NCBI GenBank assembly: GCA_963839285.1
Contig: CAWIUN010000020.1
Span: 434,001 to 498,000 of the forward strand
Source of the DNA: DASSSQ01 sp963839285
Lineage (GTDB): Bacteria; Actinomycetota; Thermoleophilia; Gaiellales; Gaiellaceae
Direction of reading: 5' to 3'
DNA length: 64,000 nt
Made by a program: the position numbers and the translations under genes. Positions 1-7,521 of this stretch are shown piece by piece. The first letter of the stretch is position 1. Each line of letters starts with the position of its first letter. The notes under the pieces are model-generated. The model was given only the letters and a program-made list of their open reading frames with translations. It was not told the origin of the DNA and searched no databases.

Positions 1-712
1 TCACGTTGAAGAGCGAGTAGCCGGCCGTCACGAAGAGGAAGTTGAGCACCCAGAGGCGGAGGAAGAGCCGGTCGCGGAGCACCGCGGCGTACGAGGCCTT
101 CGGCGGCTCCGCGCCCTCCTGCCGCGGCGGGTCGGCGACGAGGGCGAGCACGCCGACGTAGGCGAAGAAGGTGATCGCGTCGACGACGAACAGCACCGTG
201 AAGCTCCCCGGGCTCGAGGTCGAGGCGATCAGGCCGCCGAGCAGGCCGCCGAGCCCGACGCCGAGGTTCATCGTCACGCGCTGCTGGGCGAAGGCCGCGT
301 GCCGGCGCGCGGGCGGCGTCAGCGCCGTGATCAGCGTCGACTGCGCCGGCCAGAAGGCGCCGCTCGCAGCGCCCTCGAGCGCGACGAGCGCGAACGCGTG
401 CCAGGGCGCGCGCACGAGCGGCATCAGCCCGAACCCGACCGCCTGGAGCACGAGCGCGACGGCGAGCGTCCGGCGGGCGCCGAAGCGGTCGACCAGGGAG
501 CCGGCGAGGAGCCCGGCCGCGACCTGGCCGAAGCTGGCGGCGGCGATCACCGCCCCGGCGACCGCCGGCGAGAAGCCGCGGACGTCCTTCAGGTAGACGA
601 ACAGGTACGGGAAGACGATCCCGTTGCCGAGCGAGTTGGCGACGCCGCCGAGCTGCAGCAGCCAGACGTCGCGCGGCAGCTGCGGGTTCAGGCTGCGGAC
701 GTACGCGCGCAT
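1..712 (-). CDS. MFS transporter, N-terminal part (cut by window edge)
   Basis: This is the N-terminal 237 residues of a major facilitator superfamily permease of the inner membrane; the gene continues beyond base 1. Reading from ATG at 712, hydrophobic segments follow the usual MFS spacing. The loop between helices 2 and 3 carries the signature-like stretch AGSLVDRFGARRTLAVAL, the equivalent of G-x-L-x-D-R-x-G-R-R. The six-helix N-terminal half and the start of the central loop (around ADPPRQEGAEPPKASY) are visible. The start codon overlaps the stop of the upstream phosphatase gene (TGATG), so the two are probably co-transcribed. Substrate is unknown; drug or metabolite efflux is the usual guess for this type. 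Confidence 0.85.
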   Translation of the reverse strand, partial: MRAYVRSLNPQLPRDVWLLQLGGVANSLGNGIVFPYLFVYLKDVRGFSPAVAGAVIAAASFGQVAAGLLAGSLVDRFGARRTLAVALVLQAVGFGLMPLVRAPWHAFALVALEGAASGAFWPAQSTLITALTPPARRHAAFAQQRVTMNLGVGLGGLLGGLIASTSSPGSFTVLFVVDAITFFAYVGVLALVADPPRQEGAEPPKASYAAVLRDRLFLRLWVLNFLFVTAGYSLFNV

Positions 713-1360
713 CAGGCGGCCGGGCGCGGGCGGGTCCGCAGGCGAAGCAGCTCCGCGGTGACCGCGACGAGCAGGAGCGCGAGGGCGATGCCGGCGAGCA
801 CGTCCGAGGGCGTGTGCCAGCCCGCGGCGACCAGCACCGGCGGGATCGTCGCCGCCCACGCGAGCGCGACGCGGCCGAGGCGCCGCGACACGTGCCAGGC
901 GGCGGTCGCGAGCAGCAGCGCGCGCAGCGTGTGGCCGCTCGGAAGCGAGCCGTCGAAGCCGACGAGATGGCTGCCGTCCTCGGTCAGGGCGGGCCGCTGC
1001 ACGACGTGCTTGACGAGCACCTCGATCGCGACGCCGACGGCGAACGCGGCCGCCCAGAGGACGGCGGCGGTGCGCTCGCCGCGGCGTGCGAGCGCGAGCG
1101 AGCAGAGAAGCGAGGAGGAGCGCCGAGACACCGGCGGAGGCGGGGTAGAGCCAGACGTCGGCGGCGAGGTCGCCGGCGCGCGTGTCGCCGCTGACGGGCA
1201 GCAGCGTCTCGAGGGGCGAGATCGTCCCGCTCCGCGCCGGCTCGAGCCCGGGCATCAGGTGGTGGACGGCCCAGGCGTCCAGCGGCTGGAGCGTCCCGAG
1301 CGCGTTCAGGATCGCGAGCGCGGCGAACGCGGCGGCGAAGACGAGGGCGGCGGCGCGCAC
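712..1360 (-). CDS. PAP2-family phosphatase (frame break near 1120)
   Basis: Type 2 phosphatidic acid phosphatase family membrane protein, likely acting on a lipid phosphate or pyrophosphate at the membrane. The conserved parts visible are the GSLPSGHT motif and, later, AAGWHTPSDVLAG, which match the P-SGH and H-x3-D blocks of the family. The first ~80 residues are read from GTG at 1360 and end in a stretch of Leu and Ala (VSALLL). The remainder lies one base out of frame, and one surplus base near 1115-1125 (GCTTCT context) explains the break. Restoring the frame gives about 215 aa with several membrane segments. A -10-like TAGCGT six bases before GTG supports this start. Confidence 0.75.
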
Positions 1361-1366
1361 GTCCCT

Positions 1367-1372
1367 ACGCTA
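1367..1372 (-). promoter_or_regulatory. -10 box of PAP2 gene (leaderless type)
   Basis: TAGCGT ends six bases before the GTG start at 1360, which would place transcription start at the start codon. No clear -35 box is seen. Confidence 0.4.
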
Positions 1373-1498
1373 TCCGCGCGCGTGCCGGGCTTCCGCGCTC
1401 GGACGGCGCCGGCGAGAGTTCACCGATTCGTAATGGTGCCCGGCCTCGAGCGGCGACAGGGTGGTGGGCGTTCCGTCCACTCCTGAGGGGAGCTCGAG

Positions 1499-1831
1499 AT
1501 GCAGAGGAAGCCGATGGTCGTGGCGGCAGCCGCCGTGGCCGCGTTCGCAGGGACGGCAGGGTCGGCGCTGGCGGGGACGCCCGAGCGCGCCTCCGACCCG
1601 TTCGTCTGCCCGGTGCTGACGCTCTCCGAGCAGGCCTACGACAACTCGGGCCGGTTCAACTCGCTCGGCGACGGCCAGTACACGCTCGGCCCCGGCAGCG
1701 CCGGCAGCGCCGACACCTTCAACGGGAACGTGCCCAACCACGCCACGAATGCCGACGGCGCGGGCTCGCCCGGCGGCGCTCACTCCGCCCCCGGCGACAC
1801 CGACTACACCGCCATCTGGAGCGGCAACTAG
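1499..1831 (+). CDS. Small secreted protein of unknown function
   Basis: I do not recognise the family. The 110-residue product begins with a typical signal peptide (MQRKPMVVAAAAVAAFAG, cleavage expected after SALA). The mature part has one cysteine (DPFVCPVL) and is rich in Gly, Asn, Asp and Ser, with no obvious domain. A good Shine-Dalgarno sequence (GAGGGGAG) lies a few bases before the ATG, and G/C-ending codons dominate, so it is very likely a real gene. It stands alone between the PAP2 gene and a gene read on the other strand. Confidence 0.7.
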   Translation: MQRKPMVVAAAAVAAFAGTAGSALAGTPERASDPFVCPVLTLSEQAYDNSGRFNSLGDGQYTLGPGSAGSADTFNGNVPNHATNADGAGSPGGAHSAPGDTDYTAIWSGN

Positions 1832-2060
1832 ACGCTCGACGCGGATCGACGTCGCCGGCATGGGCAGTTGCAGGCCGCGCCGGCGGCCGCGGTCGAATGC
1901 AGTGGCCAGTTGAGGGATCCCTCATCCCACGACGCGGGCTGAGCTGGAGAACGTCGAGCGTCGCGCCTGCGAAGACACGTCGACCGGGGCCAGAAGCCTG
2001 CCGCGGGGCTCGACGTGAGCCCGCGACTCGTGGAACCCTCGTTGCGAAGCGCCTCGGCGG

Positions 2061-2531
2061 CTACCGCGCTGCCGCGGACCACTGCCGATGATGTCGGTGC
2101 GGCGTCTGCGTCGCGCCGTACTCCTCCTTGCGGTAGACCATCGCGCCCAGCATCGCGGGGATCATCAGCGTCATCTGCAACACGAGCACGCCCTCTGACG
2201 GGATCGCGCCGAGACCGTAGAGCAGGAACGCGGGCAGCAGGGGCAGGTTCATCGCCGCCGCCATCTCACAGGCCCTCTCCCAGCTGTGACCGCGGTAGCG
2301 CATCCAGAGCACCATCGGCACGGTCATGTCGAACGCCATCGCGAATGCGGCCAAGCCGACATGATCGCGCCAGGCGGCGGCGAAGCCGCTGCCGAAGGCG
2401 ACCTGGTGGAACACGCCGAACGCAGCGCCGAGCGCGACCATCCCGAGCATCATCACGCCCACCATCTCGGCGAAGTGGCGCACGAAGCGCCTCTTCGTGC
2501 CCTGCCCCTGAGCCAGAACGGATCCAGCCAC
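2061..2531 (-). CDS. Four-helix integral membrane protein of unknown function
   Basis: The product of 156 residues has about four hydrophobic segments: around MVGVMMLGMVALGAAFGV, LAAFAMAFDMTVPMVLW, LPLLPAFLLYGLG and VLVLQMTLMIPAMLGAMV. It is notably rich in Met and has His residues next to the helices (FGVFHQVAF, RYRGHSWERACEM), which might bind a metal or heme. I cannot name the family. I chose GTG at 2531 because a strong GAGGAGG Shine-Dalgarno sequence lies 6 nt upstream; the ATG further upstream has none. A 20-nt palindrome 27 nt upstream of the start suggests control by a dimeric repressor. No regulator gene is adjacent. Confidence 0.6.
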   Translation of the reverse strand: MAGSVLAQGQGTKRRFVRHFAEMVGVMMLGMVALGAAFGVFHQVAFGSGFAAAWRDHVGLAAFAMAFDMTVPMVLWMRYRGHSWERACEMAAAMNLPLLPAFLLYGLGAIPSEGVLVLQMTLMIPAMLGAMVYRKEEYGATQTPHRHHRQWSAAAR

Positions 2532-2557
2532 GTTGCACCTCCTCGACGAAGGCGCTA

Positions 2558-2577
2558 ATCGTGACACTTGTAACGAT
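2558..2577. promoter_or_regulatory. Palindromic operator (TetR/FadR-like)
   Basis: ATCGTGACACTTGTAACGAT matches its own reverse complement at 16 of 20 positions, giving the consensus ATCGTnACAnnTGTnACGAT. It lies 27 nt upstream of the GTG start of the membrane protein gene at 2531, where a promoter is expected. The form resembles operators of TetR-type repressors; the regulator is not in the window. Confidence 0.55.
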
Positions 2578-2745
2578 CAGTGAGCACAGGGTGGTCCGGT
2601 ACAGGCGGTGCGGGAAACCCGCGCCGGTGGAGCACCGGAGCGCCGTCGGAGGCTGTCGAGGTTGGAAGCTCGAGGGTCGCCGACCCGGACGACCACGGAG
2701 CGATAGAGGATCCCGCCCGTCCCCGCTTCGCTCCGTCGATCGGAA

Positions 2746-2818
2746 TGCGCCCGGTAGGAATCGAACCTACGACCTTTCGCTCCGGAGGCGAACGCTCTAT
2801 CCCCTGAGCTACGGGCGC
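2746..2818 (-). tRNA. tRNA-Arg (anticodon CCG)
   Basis: Read on the minus strand, the gene starts GCGCCCGTAGCTCAGGGGAT and ends in ACCGGGCGC plus discriminator A. The 7-bp acceptor stem pairs 2812-2818 with 2747-2753. The D arm (GCTC..GAGC), the anticodon arm TTCGC-CTCCGGA-GCGAA with CCG at positions 34-36, and the T arm with GGTTCGATTCC are all intact. CCA is not encoded. CGG-decoding tRNA-Arg fits the G/C-ending codon bias of the region. Confidence 0.93.
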
Positions 2819-2952
2819 CCGGGCCGACAGTGTACCGCCGGCCCTGGCGGCCGCTCCTGCATCGCCGGCGGTCGGGGCGAGCTCGGAGCAGCAGCAGTCG
2901 TCACGAGGTGGTCCACCCGGCCCACGCCGGGATCGAGAAGCCGATATCGCTG

Positions 2953-2958
2953 TAGGCT
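2953..2958 (+). promoter_or_regulatory. -10 box of epimerase gene (leaderless type)
   Basis: TAGGCT lies 7 nt before the GTG start at 2966; no Shine-Dalgarno sequence is present. Confidence 0.4.
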
Positions 2959-2965
2959 TGCCGCC

Positions 2966-3973
2966 GTGGACGTCGCCGTGCGGATCGTCAGCCTGCCGCT
3001 CCGGGAGACGTTCACGATCGCGCGCGAGTCGCAGGAGGTCGCCGAGCTCGCGCAGGTCTCGATCGCGCACGAGGGCGAGACCGGCTGGGGCGAGGCGGCG
3101 CCGATCGAGCGCTACGGGGAGTCGGCGCAGTCGGCCGCGGCCTACCTCGAGGCGAACGCGTCGGCGCTCGGCGACGACCCGTTCGCGCTCGAGGAGATCA
3201 TGGCGCGGCTGCCGCCGGAGGAGCACGCGGCCCGCGCGGCCTTCGACGCGGCGCTGCACGACCTGCAGGGGAAGCTGACCGGCCTGCCGGTCTGGCGCCT
3301 GCTCGGGCTGCCGCGGCAGGGGCCGCCGACCTCGTGGACGGTCTGGCTCGGCGACCCCGACGACATGGCCCGCCGCGCCGAGCAGGTGCGCGGGCGCTTC
3401 CGGCGGCTGAAGCTGAAGCTCGGCGGCCGCGACGGGCTCGACGTCGAGCGCGTCCGCGCCGTCCGCGGCGTCGCCGACGTGCCGCTGCAGGTCGACGTCA
3501 ACGAGTACTGGAGCCTCGACGAGGCGCTCGAGGCGATCCCGCAGCTGGCGGAGCTCGGGGTCGAGTACGTCGAGCAGCCGCTGCCTGCAGGCGACGAGGC
3601 CGGGCCGGAGCTGAAGCGCCGCAGCGACCTCCCCGTCTACGTCGACGAGGACTGCCACACGCTCGGCGACGTCGCCCGCTGCGCGGAGCGCGCCCACGGC
3701 GTCAACCTGAAGCTGGCGAAGTCCGGCGGCATCCGCGAGGCGGTCAAGATGGCGCACGCCGCCCGCGCGCTCGGCCTCGGCGTCATGCTCGGCTGCATGG
3801 TCGAGACGGGGCTCGGGATCGCCGCCGCCGCGCAGGTCGCGAGCCTCTGCGACCACGTCGACCTGGACGGGAACCTCCTGCTCGCAGAGGACCCGTGGCC
3901 CGGCGTCGCGTTCGTCGACGGCGTCCAGACAGCCTCGACCGCCCCGGGACTTGGCGTCGCAGAGCGCGCGTAG
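2966..3973 (+). CDS. Enolase-superfamily epimerase/racemase (L-Ala-D/L-Glu epimerase or DgcA-like)
   Basis: A 335-residue muconate-lactonizing-subgroup enzyme that abstracts the alpha proton of an amino-acid-derived substrate. Catalytic features are in order: the RLKLKLGG loop with the base Lys, metal ligands Asp in QVDVNEYW, Glu in YVEQPL and Asp in VDEDCH, then the second catalytic Lys in NLKLAKSGG. The N-terminal capping domain occupies about residues 1-115. Start GTG at 2966 follows a TAGGCT box by 7 nt. The next gene, of the DUF1611 family, overlaps its 3' end. In some marine bacteria an enolase-superfamily racemase (DgcA) and a DUF1611 N-acetyltransferase (DgcN) together convert D-glutamate to N-acetyl-L-glutamate, so that role is a reasonable alternative to dipeptide epimerase. 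Confidence 0.85.
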   Translation: MDVAVRIVSLPLRETFTIARESQEVAELAQVSIAHEGETGWGEAAPIERYGESAQSAAAYLEANASALGDDPFALEEIMARLPPEEHAARAAFDAALHDLQGKLTGLPVWRLLGLPRQGPPTSWTVWLGDPDDMARRAEQVRGRFRRLKLKLGGRDGLDVERVRAVRGVADVPLQVDVNEYWSLDEALEAIPQLAELGVEYVEQPLPAGDEAGPELKRRSDLPVYVDEDCHTLGDVARCAERAHGVNLKLAKSGGIREAVKMAHAARALGLGVMLGCMVETGLGIAAAAQVASLCDHVDLDGNLLLAEDPWPGVAFVDGVQTASTAPGLGVAERA

Positions 3974-5133
3974 GCTGCTGCTCCTCGCCGAGGGCCGAAG
4001 CGGCGACCCGCACTTCGGCAAGACCGCGCGCGGGGTGATGCGGTACCGGCCGGAGCAGGTCGTGGCGCTGCTCGACTCGGAGCGGGCGGGGGAGACCGAG
4101 GGCGGCTTCCCGATCGTCGGCTCGGTCAACGACGCGCTCTGCTTCGACCCGACGACGGCGCTCGTGGGCGTGGCGACGGCCGGCGGCCGCTTCCCGCCCG
4201 CCTGGCGGGCGCTGCTCCGGAGCTGCATCTCGAAGGGCCTCGACGTCGAGAACGGCCTGCACGAGTTCCTGACCGACGACCCCGAGCTCGTCGAGCACGC
4301 GGCCCGCCACCGGGTCGAGCTGCGCGACCTGCGCAAGCCGCCGCCCGGCCTGAACGTCCCGACCGGGGCCAACCTCGAGCTCGCGGCGACCACCGTCCTC
4401 ACCGTCGGCTCCGACTGCGCGATCGGGAAGATGACGGTCTCGCTCGAGCTCGACCGCGAGGCCCGGGCGCGGGGGATCCGCTCGGAGTTCGTGCCGACGG
4501 GGCAGACCGGGATCGCGATCGCCGGCTGGGGGCTCTCCGTCGACGCGGTCGTCTCCGACTTCATCGCGGGCGCGGCCGAGCGGCTCGTCGTCGAGGGCGC
4601 CGCGCGGGGCGGGGAGCTCCTGCTCGTCGAGGGCCAGGGCTCGCTGCTCCACCCGGCCTACTCGGGCGTCACCCTCGGGCTCGTCCACGGCAGCGCCCCG
4701 CACGCCTACGTGCTCTGCCACCTCGCGGGGCAGGAGCTGATCGACGAGAACCCGCGCTTCCCGATGCCGCCGCTCGCGCGAGCTCGTCGAGCTGCACGAG
4801 CGGATCTCGCTGCCGGCGCGCCGGGCGCGCGTCGCCGCGATCGCCCTCAACACCCGCGCCCTCTCGGAGGACGAGGCGCATGCAGCCGTCGAGGCCGCCG
4901 AGCGCGAGACGGGGCTGCCCGCGGACGACCCGGTGCGCTTCGGCCCGGCGAAGCTGCTGGACGCCGTTCTGCGCGCCGTGCGAGTATCCCGGCGCTCTGA
5001 CCGCCGCCTCGAAGCGGGGAGGCAGGAGGGCCGGCGGGACGCGACGAAACAGGCGGTGCGGCACGGGCCCGACGGGAGACCGGCGGCGTCGGGGGCAGAG
5101 CGCAGGTCCGGCACGACGAAGAGGGAGCGATGA
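3951..5133 (+). CDS. DUF1611-family protein, DgcN-like (frame break near 4775)
   Basis: P-loop-containing protein of the DUF1611 family, whose studied member DgcN is a D-glutamate N-acetyltransferase. The N-terminal domain (to ~residue 145) is followed by a nucleotide-binding fold with a Walker A-like VGSDCAIGKMTVS and a Walker B-like stretch (GELLLVEGQGSLLHP). Start TTG at 3951 overlaps the epimerase gene by 23 nt, implying translational coupling. After NPRFPMPPL the frame is lost; one surplus base in CTCGCGCGAG restores RELVELHERISLPARRARVA and a normal C-terminus through FGPAKLLDAVLRAV. Beyond this the corrected frame stays open to 5133 with poor codon use, so the true end may lie near 4985-5000. 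Confidence 0.7.
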
Positions 5134-6539
5134 GGACGACGATTGCGGCAGTCGCGTGCGCCCTCGGGCTGCTCGCCGCGGCGGGCGGGGCCGGGGCGGG
5201 GCTCGGCGTCGGCGTCAACGACGACGCCGGCAAGTACGCCGAGGGGTCGCCGCGCTTCTGGGAGACGATGGCGGCGAACGGCCTGAGCCGGAACACGATG
5301 ACCGTGCTCTGGGACGAGAGCCGCCCGACGGCGATCCTCGACGAGAGCTTCATCCGCGCGTCGCTCCCCGCGGCCGAGGCGGCCGGGATCGAGGTCGTCT
5401 TCGACGTCTACCCGCTGCACTCGCAGGCGTTCACGCAGCTGGGCGCGACCCCGGCGCAGTTCGCCGGCTTCCTGACGACGCTCGCGCAGACGTTCCCCTC
5501 CGTGACGGAGTACGTCGTCATGAACGAGTGCAACCAGCCGCGCTTCGTCAACCCGCAGTTCGGCCGCGTCGGGGCAGAACCGGTCGGCCGCGGTCTGCGG
5601 CGCCGCGCTCGCGGCCGGCTACGACGCGCTCAAGGCCGTCGACCCCGGCATCTTCGTCTGGGGCGTCGGCCTCTCGCCGCGCGGCAACGACAACCCGAAC
5701 GCCGCCTCGAACGCCTCGACCTCGCCGGTCGCGTTCCTCGGCTACCTCGGGGACTGGTACCGCCGGAGCGGCCGGACGGCGCCGCTGATGGACGGCCTCG
5801 ACTTCCATCCCTACCCGATCCCGCAGTCGCTGCCGTTCGCGCAGGGCTACGCGGACGCCGACAACGCGAGCGTCTCGAACCTCGACCGGATCTACCGCGC
5901 CTTCTACGACGGCTTCGCGGGCACGCCGCAGCGGACGATCGGCCAGCAGCCGGGCGGCGGGCTGCCGGTCAGCCTGAACGAGGTCGGCGTCCAGACGGAC
6001 GCGACCGGCCGGGCGGGCTACACCGGCACGGAGGCGAGCGCGACCGGTGCCGGCGGCGTGGTCGGCAGCTTCGCGACCGAGGCCTTCCAGGCGGCCTGGT
6101 ACGTGCAGATGCTGAACCTGGTCGCCTGCGACCCGAACGTCCGGGTCGTCGACATCTTCCACCTCGTCGACGAGACCGACCTCGGCGGCTGGCAGAGCGG
6201 GCTCTACTACGCCGACTGGACGCCGCGGGCCTCGGCGGCCGCGGTCGCCGGCTGGCTCGCCGACACGGGCGGCGCCTGCACCGGCGCGACGTCGCCGTGG
6301 CGGCCCGGGAAGAGCGCTCCTCCCGCGCCGCGGCCGCGCTGCAGGCGCTCGAGCGCCGGATCGCCGCCCTCACGTCACGGGCTGCGACGGTGCGGACGGC
6401 GCTCGAGCGGGCGCTGAGACGGCGGGCCGCCCTCGCGAAGAAGGTGAAGCTCGCGCGGGGCGCCCGGACGGTGCGGAAGGCCGGCTCGAAGCAGGCGCGC
6501 CCGCCGAACGGCCTCCCGCGCGGCGCCGGGAGGCGCTGA
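5130..6539 (+). CDS. Secreted glycoside-hydrolase-like protein (clan GH-A fold), two frame breaks
   Basis: The product has a signal peptide (MRTTIAAVACALGLLAAAGG) followed by a likely (beta/alpha)8 glycosidase domain. The two acidic residues expected for clan GH-A are visible: NE in YVVMNECNQP (about residue 133) as acid/base, and E in PVSLNEVGVQ as nucleophile. Frame is lost at ~5570 in a GGGG run (one extra G) and again near 6305, where the tail changes frame once more, by +2 or -1. The last ~75 residues form a charged heptad-like helix (AAALQALERRIAALTSRA) ending in Lys/Arg. Substrate is unknown. Start ATG has GAGGGA upstream and overlaps the DUF1611 reading frame. Confidence 0.65.
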   Translation: MRTTIAAVACALGLLAAAGGAGAGLGVGVNDDAGKYAEGSPRFWETMAANGLSRNTMTVLWDESRPTAILDESFIRASLPAAEAAGIEVVFDVYPLHSQAFTQLGATPAQFAGFLTTLAQTFPSVTEYVVMNECNQPRFVNPQFGRVGAEPVGRGLRRRARGRLRRAQGRRPRHLRLGRRPLAARQRQPERRLERLDLAGRVPRLPRGLVPPERPDGAADGRPRLPSLPDPAVAAVRAGLRGRRQRERLEPRPDLPRLLRRLRGHAAADDRPAAGRRAAGQPERGRRPDGRDRPGGLHRHGGERDRCRRRGRQLRDRGLPGGLVRADAEPGRLRPERPGRRHLPPRRRDRPRRLAERALLRRLDAAGLGGRGRRLARRHGRRLHRRDVAVAAREERSSRAAAALQALERRIAALTSRAATVRTALERALRRRAALAKKVKLARGARTVRKAGSKQARPPNGLPRGAGRR

Positions 6540-6569
6540 CCCGGGACGCCCCGGGCCGGGGCCGTCTCG

Positions 6570-6575
6570 TATCGT
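6570..6575 (+). promoter_or_regulatory. -10 box of metallophosphoesterase gene (leaderless type)
   Basis: TATCGT lies 7 nt before the GTG start at 6583, with no Shine-Dalgarno sequence between. Confidence 0.4.
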
Positions 6576-6582
6576 CTGCGGC

Positions 6583-7075
6583 GTGCTCGTCGTCGCGATC
6601 GCCGACACGCACCTGCCGCGCGGCTCGCGCACGCTTCCCGAGGAGTGCGTGCGGCGGCTTCGGGCCGCCGACCTGATCCTGCACGCCGGCGACCTCGTCT
6701 CCGGCGCGCTTCCTCGAGGAGCTGCGCGGCCTCGGGCCGCCCGTGCGGGCGGTGTTCGGGAACATGGACGCGCCCGAGCTGAAGCAGGGGCTGCCGAAGG
6801 AGCTCGTCGTCGAGGCGGAGGAGGCCCGCATCGGGCTCGTGCACGTCCCGGGCCCGGCCGCGGGGCGGGAAGCGCGGCTCGCGGCACGCTTCCCCGGCTG
6901 CGACGCGGTGCTCTACGGGCACACGCACGTGCCGCAGGTCGAGCGGTTCGGCGGCGTCTGGATCCTCAATCCCGGCTCGCCGACCGAGCGCCGCCGTGCT
7001 CCGGCGCACACGCTGCTCGAGCTCCGGGTGGCGGGACGCGAGCTGACGCCGGAGCTGGTCGTCCTCGGCGCTTGA
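6583..7075 (+). CDS. YfcE/MJ0936-type metallophosphoesterase (frame break near 6712)
   Basis: Small calcineurin-like phosphodiesterase of about 163 residues binding two metal ions. Motifs in order are DTH (IADTHLP), GD (LHAGDLV), GN (VFGNMD) and GHTH (LYGHTHVPQVE). Substrate is unknown, since relatives cleave varied phosphodiesters. One surplus base at GCGCTTCCTC separates LHAGDLVSG from FLEELRGLGPPVRAVFGNMD. The TGA stop lies inside the -35 box of the following SOS promoter. Confidence 0.8.
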
Positions 7076-7114
7076 CACGAACAGGCGTTCGCGCTAGAGT
7101 CGAACGCATGTTCG
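7072..7114 (+). promoter_or_regulatory. SOS promoter with two LexA boxes
   Basis: A near-consensus sigma-70-type promoter, TTGACA (7072-7077) - 17 nt - TAGAGT (7095-7100), has one LexA box filling the spacer (CGAACAGGCGTTCG, 7078-7091). A second, CGAACGCATGTTCG (7101-7114), covers the transcription start and the ATG at 7108. Both fit the actinobacterial SOS consensus CGAAC-N4-GTTCG exactly, so repression should be tight until DNA damage. Confidence 0.88.
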
Positions 7115-7347
7115 CTCGGATCCTCGTGATCGCCGTCGTCGCGGTCTTCGCCTGGACCGCCCTCGCCCGCCCGCTCGGCGCGCACGGGCCGAAGCAGAGC
7201 TACGTCGTCGCCTCGTACGACACGCTCTGGTCGATCGCCGCCTCGCACTACGCGGGGGACACGCGCGAGGCGGTCTACCGGATCGAGCAGGCCAACCACC
7301 TCGACGGCGGGGTCATCCGTCCCGGCCAGGTGCTCGTCCTGCCGTAG
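7108..7347 (+). CDS. SOS-induced LysM membrane protein, YneA/ChiZ-like division inhibitor
   Basis: A 79-residue protein with one N-terminal membrane segment (ARILVIAVVAVFAWTAL, residues 3-19) and a single LysM peptidoglycan-binding domain (about residues 31-79, with SYDTLWSIAASHY and IRPGQVLVLP). This is the layout of Bacillus YneA, and the SOS-linked LysM protein ChiZ of Mycobacterium has a related one; both are LexA-controlled and delay cell division after DNA damage. The two LexA boxes at the promoter make the same role very likely. Unlike yneA and chiZ, no lexA gene is adjacent. The ATG lies 7 nt after the -10 box, so the mRNA is probably leaderless. Confidence 0.85.
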   Translation: MFARILVIAVVAVFAWTALARPLGAHGPKQSYVVASYDTLWSIAASHYAGDTREAVYRIEQANHLDGGVIRPGQVLVLP

Positions 7348-7521
7348 AGGCTCGCTGCGCATCGGCCGTGGCCGCGGACGTGCCGCCCCAGGCGCGGCGC
7401 CGGGCCGCACCGGCGTCCGCACACGTGCAACCAGCAGGCGCCACGGACGCCGGCACGCCCTGGCTCGGCCCGGAACGGCCCCGCCGGGGACGTCCAACAG
7501 GCAGCAAGCCTCGGGCCGGCG
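7348..7521. other. Intergenic region, no gene seen
   Basis: This 174-nt gap separates two convergent genes. It contains short G/C inverted repeats (for example CCCCGCCGGGG) but no U-run terminator and no convincing RNA gene. Confidence 0.4.

Noticed and set aside
2555..4564. Very long minus-strand open frames opposite the epimerase and similar genes elsewhere
   Set aside because: In DNA this rich in G/C, stop codons are rare in all frames. These frames lack conserved motifs, while the other strand carries clear enzyme signatures.
7348..7521. A small RNA such as SRP RNA between the LysM gene and the ThDP enzyme gene
   Set aside because: The region has G/C-rich inverted repeats but lacks the conserved SRP loop sequences and any terminator with a U-run.
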